64,000 nucleotides of DNA. Source: an uncultured Nitrosomonadaceae bacterium (GTDB lineage: Bacteria > Pseudomonadota > Gammaproteobacteria > Burkholderiales > Nitrosomonadaceae). Below the pieces are notes generated by a model. It worked only from the letters and a program-made list of their open reading frames with translations. It ran no database searches and was not told the DNA's origin. The stretch's first letter is position 1. Each line of letters starts with the position of its first letter. Shown here in pieces: positions 60,283 through 64,000 of the stretch. The stretch spans positions 290,218 through 354,217 of the forward strand of contig CALSMH010000003.1 in NCBI GenBank assembly GCA_943787405.1, read 5' to 3'. The position numbers and the translations under genes are program-made.

Positions 60283-60467
60283 GTACAATAATGTTCAATA
60301 TTAGGTACTCCTTCTATGCATAGATCTATACCGATGATATCGACAATAAGAATTTATTATTATTTATAATAATAATAAAAGATATTATGAGTTAATTTTT
60401 AATTGTAAATTTATTTACTAACGGGCAAAATTGTCATATTAATTTTTGTTATTTGGATCATTTCACT

Positions 60468-61223
60468 GTGAATTGCTACGAACATCCCTTAAATGAGCAC
60501 ATCCGAACCATGCTGCGGCTTGAAGACTTATTTAAAAAAGTTGAATTCTTTTCGGATAAGGAGGATTCCGCTGAGCATCACTCTGCAATTGTTACTTTAT
60601 TTGAAATTCTTGATGTTACAAGTCGTGCTGATATTAAATCAGAATTACTACAGGAATTAGAGAGACAAAGAAAATCTTTAGAATTATTGCGTAAAAGTCC
60701 AGAGGTTTCTGAAGAGGCTCTTAATCAGGTATTAAATGACATTAAGGTTGCCTCTCAAGGCATGCTGAATATGGCTGGAAAGGTGGGTGAGCACTTACGT
60801 GAGAATGAGTGGCTGATGGGCATCAAGCAACGTGTAGGAATCTCAGGTGGCGCATGCGAATTTGATTTGCCCTCCTACCACTATTGGTTACATTTAGACC
60901 CCGTGCTATGTCGCGAAAATCTTAATGAATGGATCACACCCCTGCTACCCATTCGTGATAGTTTCAGAATTGTCCTCCGTCTCTTACGGAATAATGGAAA
61001 ATCTTTTCAATACACGACTAACCGTGGGAAATTTCAACAAGAAGGGCAGGGATGTGCTGCTCATATGCTACGTATAAAAATAGACAAAGAATTACCATGT
61101 GTCCCCGAGATTAGCGCGAATAAATATGCCCTTACTATCCGCTTTGTCACTGCAGGATCAGGACAAAAAACTAAGGCATATGAGAAGGAAGTGGAGTTCG
61201 AATTATCCTTTTGCACATTGTAA
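60468..61223 (+). CDS. zapD: Cell division protein ZapD
   Basis: FtsZ-bundling protein of 251 aa. Likely start GTG 60468 (MNCYEHPLNEHIRTMLRLED); TTG 60453 in frame would add five residues. The helical N-terminal half and the beta-strand C-terminal half with YHYWLHLDPVLCRENLNEWI fit the family. yacG, which usually follows zapD, is not present between 61223 and the next gene. Confidence 0.92.
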   Translation: MNCYEHPLNEHIRTMLRLEDLFKKVEFFSDKEDSAEHHSAIVTLFEILDVTSRADIKSELLQELERQRKSLELLRKSPEVSEEALNQVLNDIKVASQGMLNMAGKVGEHLRENEWLMGIKQRVGISGGACEFDLPSYHYWLHLDPVLCRENLNEWITPLLPIRDSFRIVLRLLRNNGKSFQYTTNRGKFQQEGQGCAAHMLRIKIDKELPCVPEISANKYALTIRFVTAGSGQKTKAYEKEVEFELSFCTL

Positions 61224-61283
61224 TCAATAGACCCCTCTCCCAGAACAAACAAGTTATTATTTGAACCAAATTTATTAGCACAG

Positions 61284-62213
61284 TCATCCTCTAATCATTG
61301 CAATACCATGAGCACCATACTCCCAGGATGTGGTCAGATCTTCTAACTTCATACCTCCAAGAGCGTAAACCGGAAGTGGAAAGTCACGTATGATTTGGGC
61401 AAATTTCCTCCAGCCCATCGGAGTCGCTCTTGGGTGACTTAATGTTGGCAACACCGGTCCCAATACTACAAAATCTATACCTAACCGTTCCGCTTGAAAA
61501 AGTTCCTCGATGTTGTGACATGATGCTCCGCACAGATTAGCCTCCGGACGGGTGGTAGCCGCCATTAATTGTGCTGAAGAAAGATGCACACCGTCCACCC
61601 CGATCTCCCTAGATAACTCTATATCTCCATTTATCAAAACTTTTACACCATAACAATGAGCAAGCTCAACCACTTTATGTGCAAATAAGCACAAGTCATC
61701 TTTTATCATTTTCGGCTCCCGTATCTGCACTAATTTTGTGCCCTGCTGAAATGAATTTTTCAATTTAATTAATGTGTTTTCTACACCTAGGTCATCTGCA
61801 TTAGTAATTTGGTAGACTGGAGATAAGCTAAGTGCTCGTATTACGGGTACGTTAGTAGGTAACATAGGTGCAACTTTAATATCATCTGCAAACTGCCAGC
61901 TTAATTCTTGATTCTCCTTTGCATATGGCTCCCCATACCATTTTTCTATTCTATAAAAGAAAAGCTGAACAGTAGCATGGGAATACGTATAAACGAGAGT
62001 TATCCACGGATAGGAAAGCTCTATTTGTATGCCAAGTTCTTCCATCAACTCACGATTAAGGGCTTGCGGACGTGACTCGCCAGGCTCTATCTTTCCACCT
62101 GGAAACTCCCAATAACCTTCACAAGGCTTACTTTCAGGTCTAAGAGCCAGAAGAAAACTTCCATCAGACTTAATCATTACTGCAACGACTACTTCAATAA
62201 CAGGGATAGACAT
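61284..62213 (-). CDS. Nudix hydrolase fused to a thiamine-phosphate-synthase-like domain
   Basis: Protein of 309 aa. The N-terminal MutT-type Nudix domain (about 1-130) has the box GGKIEPGESRPQALNRELME. The C-terminal domain (about 135-309) is TMP synthase/TenI-like, with TKLVQIREPKM, GVDGVHLSSAQL and DFVVLGPVLPTLSHP. This fusion is common in betaproteobacteria and gammaproteobacteria, typically near argJ. 8-oxo-dGTP hydrolysis is expected of the first half; the second half may not make thiamine phosphate. Confidence 0.9.
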   Translation of the reverse strand: MSIPVIEVVVAVMIKSDGSFLLALRPESKPCEGYWEFPGGKIEPGESRPQALNRELMEELGIQIELSYPWITLVYTYSHATVQLFFYRIEKWYGEPYAKENQELSWQFADDIKVAPMLPTNVPVIRALSLSPVYQITNADDLGVENTLIKLKNSFQQGTKLVQIREPKMIKDDLCLFAHKVVELAHCYGVKVLINGDIELSREIGVDGVHLSSAQLMAATTRPEANLCGASCHNIEELFQAERLGIDFVVLGPVLPTLSHPRATPMGWRKFAQIIRDFPLPVYALGGMKLEDLTTSWEYGAHGIAMIRG

Positions 62214-62284
62214 ACTTTACATAAATATTAACTTGGTTTATTGATAAAAATACATTCTGCTAATTACTATTCATGTTCCAGAAA

Positions 62285-63523
62285 TTAACTTCGATAATCC
62301 GAATTGATTTTTACATAATCGTAAGAAAAGTCACAGGTCCATACAGTAGTAGAACTTTTCCCTCGATTGAGTACAACACGCACAGTAATTTCAGGCTGAC
62401 CCATTACTCTGGCACCTTCTTCCTCACTATAATCTCTTGCTCGGCCACCATTCTCGAATACCAGCACATTATCAAGGTAGAGTTGTAAGATATCTACATC
62501 AAGATCCTCTGCTCCAGCAAAACCAATAGCAGCAATTATTCTCCCCAGGTTTGGGTCAGATGCAAAAAATGCAGTTTTAACTAAAGGAGAATGCGCAATA
62601 GCATATGCAATCTTGGCACATTCATCTGAGTCTCTTCCACTCTCAATTTTCACCGTTATAAATTTTGTTGCCCCTTCACCATCTTTTACAATTGCCTTTG
62701 CAAGATATATCGCCATTTCTGTTACCGCATCTTGTAGTTCTTTGTATTCTAGGCTCTCTTGATCAAAAATTTCTAAATTACCAGCGCAGCCTGTGGCAAT
62801 TAAAATAAAAGAATCATTAGTTGAAGTATCGCCATCCACAGTAATTCGATTAAATGAGTTCTCTGCTACATTGTGTATCATCTTATTTAACAATGGCTGG
62901 CTTACTGCTGCATCGGTAGCCAAGTAGCTCAACATAGTTGCCATATTGGGGCGGATCATACCTGAGCCTTTGGCAACACCAGTAATAGTGATCATTGAGC
63001 CACCAAGTAAAATTTTCTTAGTTATTGCTTTGGGTACGGTATCTGTGGTCAAGATTGCCTGTGCTGCAGAATGCCAATTGTCTGGCTTAAGATTAGCTAC
63101 TAATCTTGGTAAATTTGAAATAATTTTTTCTACCGGCAATTGCTCCATAATTACTCCAGTAGAAAATGGCAATATCTGGCTTGCATCACAATTTAACAAC
63201 TGAGCTAGCTCTGCACAAATAGAGCGTGTGTGTATAATTCCTTGTTCACCGGTTCCCGCATTAGCGCTTCCAGTATTTATAATTAGAGCACGAATAGAAG
63301 ATCCGGATTCTTTTCTTAATATATGTTCCTTAGCCACTATTACAGGCGCGGCACAAAATTTATTTTGTGTAAATACACCTGCGATTTTTGTACCCTCATC
63401 TAATACAATTAGCAGTAAATCTTTACGACTAATCTGCTTTATTCCTGCCTCAACAACACCAAGAGATACCCCTGCTATTGGTGATAGTGGCCCAAGTAAA
63501 TCAAATGAAGAATTCTCTGACAT
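62285..63523 (-). CDS. argJ: Bifunctional ornithine acetyltransferase/N-acetylglutamate synthase ArgJ
   Basis: Self-processing protein of 412 aa from ATG 63523 (MSENSSFDLL); a TTG three codons upstream is in frame. Autocleavage occurs before the nucleophile Thr196 in RPNMATMLSYLATDAA. NTGSANAGTGEQG near residue 84 and TVDGDTSTNDSFILIATG are substrate-site motifs. It serves arginine synthesis by recycling acetyl groups. Its neighbour on the same strand is the Nudix-TMP synthase fusion; secA, often close by in relatives, is absent. Confidence 0.96.
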   Translation of the reverse strand: MSENSSFDLLGPLSPIAGVSLGVVEAGIKQISRKDLLLIVLDEGTKIAGVFTQNKFCAAPVIVAKEHILRKESGSSIRALIINTGSANAGTGEQGIIHTRSICAELAQLLNCDASQILPFSTGVIMEQLPVEKIISNLPRLVANLKPDNWHSAAQAILTTDTVPKAITKKILLGGSMITITGVAKGSGMIRPNMATMLSYLATDAAVSQPLLNKMIHNVAENSFNRITVDGDTSTNDSFILIATGCAGNLEIFDQESLEYKELQDAVTEMAIYLAKAIVKDGEGATKFITVKIESGRDSDECAKIAYAIAHSPLVKTAFFASDPNLGRIIAAIGFAGAEDLDVDILQLYLDNVLVFENGGRARDYSEEEGARVMGQPEITVRVVLNRGKSSTTVWTCDFSYDYVKINSDYRS

Positions 63524-63665
63524 AGTGATCAAACCTAAATATTTTGCTGTTAGTTACTCTATCGTAACTCATCTTTTATAATTTACCCATATCTACTAGA
63601 TTCTTTACAAGAGATAGTTTTATAATCTTCAAATTGTTGGTAATCGCCTATTGAGAGAAAAGAGC

Positions 63666-63893
63666 ATGAACTTTGATAAAGAACTTGATGTGCGCGGCCT
63701 CAATTGTCCTCTTCCAATTTTGCGTTCAAAAAAATATCTGGCTGATATGACTTCTGGGCAAGTCCTTAAGATAGTAGCTACTGATCCTGGGTCAGCTATT
63801 GATTTACAAGTTTTCTCTGATCAGACTGGAAATATTCTACTCTCTTCTTCAGAAACTAATAAAGAATTCACGTTCTATATGAAGAAAAAATAA
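63666..63893 (+). CDS. TusA family sulfurtransferase-like protein
   Basis: SirA/TusA-type protein of 75 aa from ATG 63666 (MNFDKELDVRGLNCPLPILR); a TTG at 63651 is in frame. The conserved CPLP motif with its reactive Cys lies near residue 14, then VLKIVATDPGSAIDLQVF. It could relay sulfur for tRNA thiolation or other pathways. It is divergent from argJ, with no other sulfur-relay genes in view. Confidence 0.92.
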   Translation: MNFDKELDVRGLNCPLPILRSKKYLADMTSGQVLKIVATDPGSAIDLQVFSDQTGNILLSSSETNKEFTFYMKKK

Positions 63894-64000
63894 AATAATG
63901 TATGGAAACAGTTTTGTTGTTTTGGAATAAACTAGAAATATAGAATTAAGATTTAATAGAAGTTAAGCTAGGAATAACAAATAGAACATTAATACTCCAT

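Noticed and set aside
61224..61283. Expected yacG gene after zapD
   Set aside because: Only 60 bases remain and no four-cysteine zinc peptide can be read in any frame.

Overview
The window is an AT-rich (about 40% G+C by eye), gene-dense, mostly housekeeping stretch of a Gram-negative chromosome. Gene neighbourhoods point to a betaproteobacterium: DUF502-aspS-nudB, uvrA/yajR-like MFS/ssb, pilD-coaE-zapD, smpB divergent from ratA-rnfH, a zapB-like gene with zapA and 6S RNA, and pcm/rhodanese/tolC near thiC. A CbbY-type phosphatase, a heme A synthase and the iron-acquisition block would suit a Nitrosomonadaceae-like ammonia oxidiser. That family assignment is inference (about 50%); the class assignment is firmer. 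No phage, IS element, CRISPR array or tRNA was found.

Layout. 1-4167: histidine genes hisC-hisB-hisH-hisA (hisA cut by the window edge), ctaA and smpB, all on the minus strand. 4258-8126: ratA-rnfH and guaB-guaA. 8208-13963: an iron block with a small membrane protein, a tiny lipoprotein gene broken by an amber codon, a TonB-dependent siderophore receptor, a repeat-rich intergenic region, a DUF2325 gene and hemP-bfd-bfr. Fur-box-like palindromes lie at three places. 14125-25623: arfB, fmdB-like, DUF502, aspS, nudB, nadA, sua5, cbbY-like, purEK, purC, a TauE/SafE transporter and an EVE protein. 25655-26550: 6S RNA, zapA and an expanded coiled-coil zapB-like gene. 26824-36009: an MsbA-type ABC gene with ruined ATPase motifs, tolC-like, pcm, TPP riboswitch plus thiC, uppP, a rhodanese and glnA. 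36150-46631: a Sel1 lipoprotein, a Bax-inhibitor-1 protein, an exonuclease, cysM, phoBR, uvrA, MFS and ssb. 46745-63893: an ABC permease/ATPase pair divergent from tesA, a desaturase, rpmB-rpmG, coaBC, dut, DUF192, ffh, a CcsA-like gene, a CorC-like gene, pilD, coaE, zapD, a Nudix-TMP synthase fusion, argJ and a TusA-like gene.

Most genes belong to core metabolism and need no special explanation. Two signals stand out. One is the full-length MsbA-like ORF at 26824-28548, in which Walker A, the ABC signature and the H-loop histidine are all replaced while the reading frame is intact. The other is the repeat/hairpin array at 11526-11847, between the siderophore receptor and the DUF2325 gene, whose stem-loops repeatedly display GGA in the loop on the plus strand (CTCCC on the minus strand). 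Both are hypotheses drawn from reading the sequence; no search or folding program was run.
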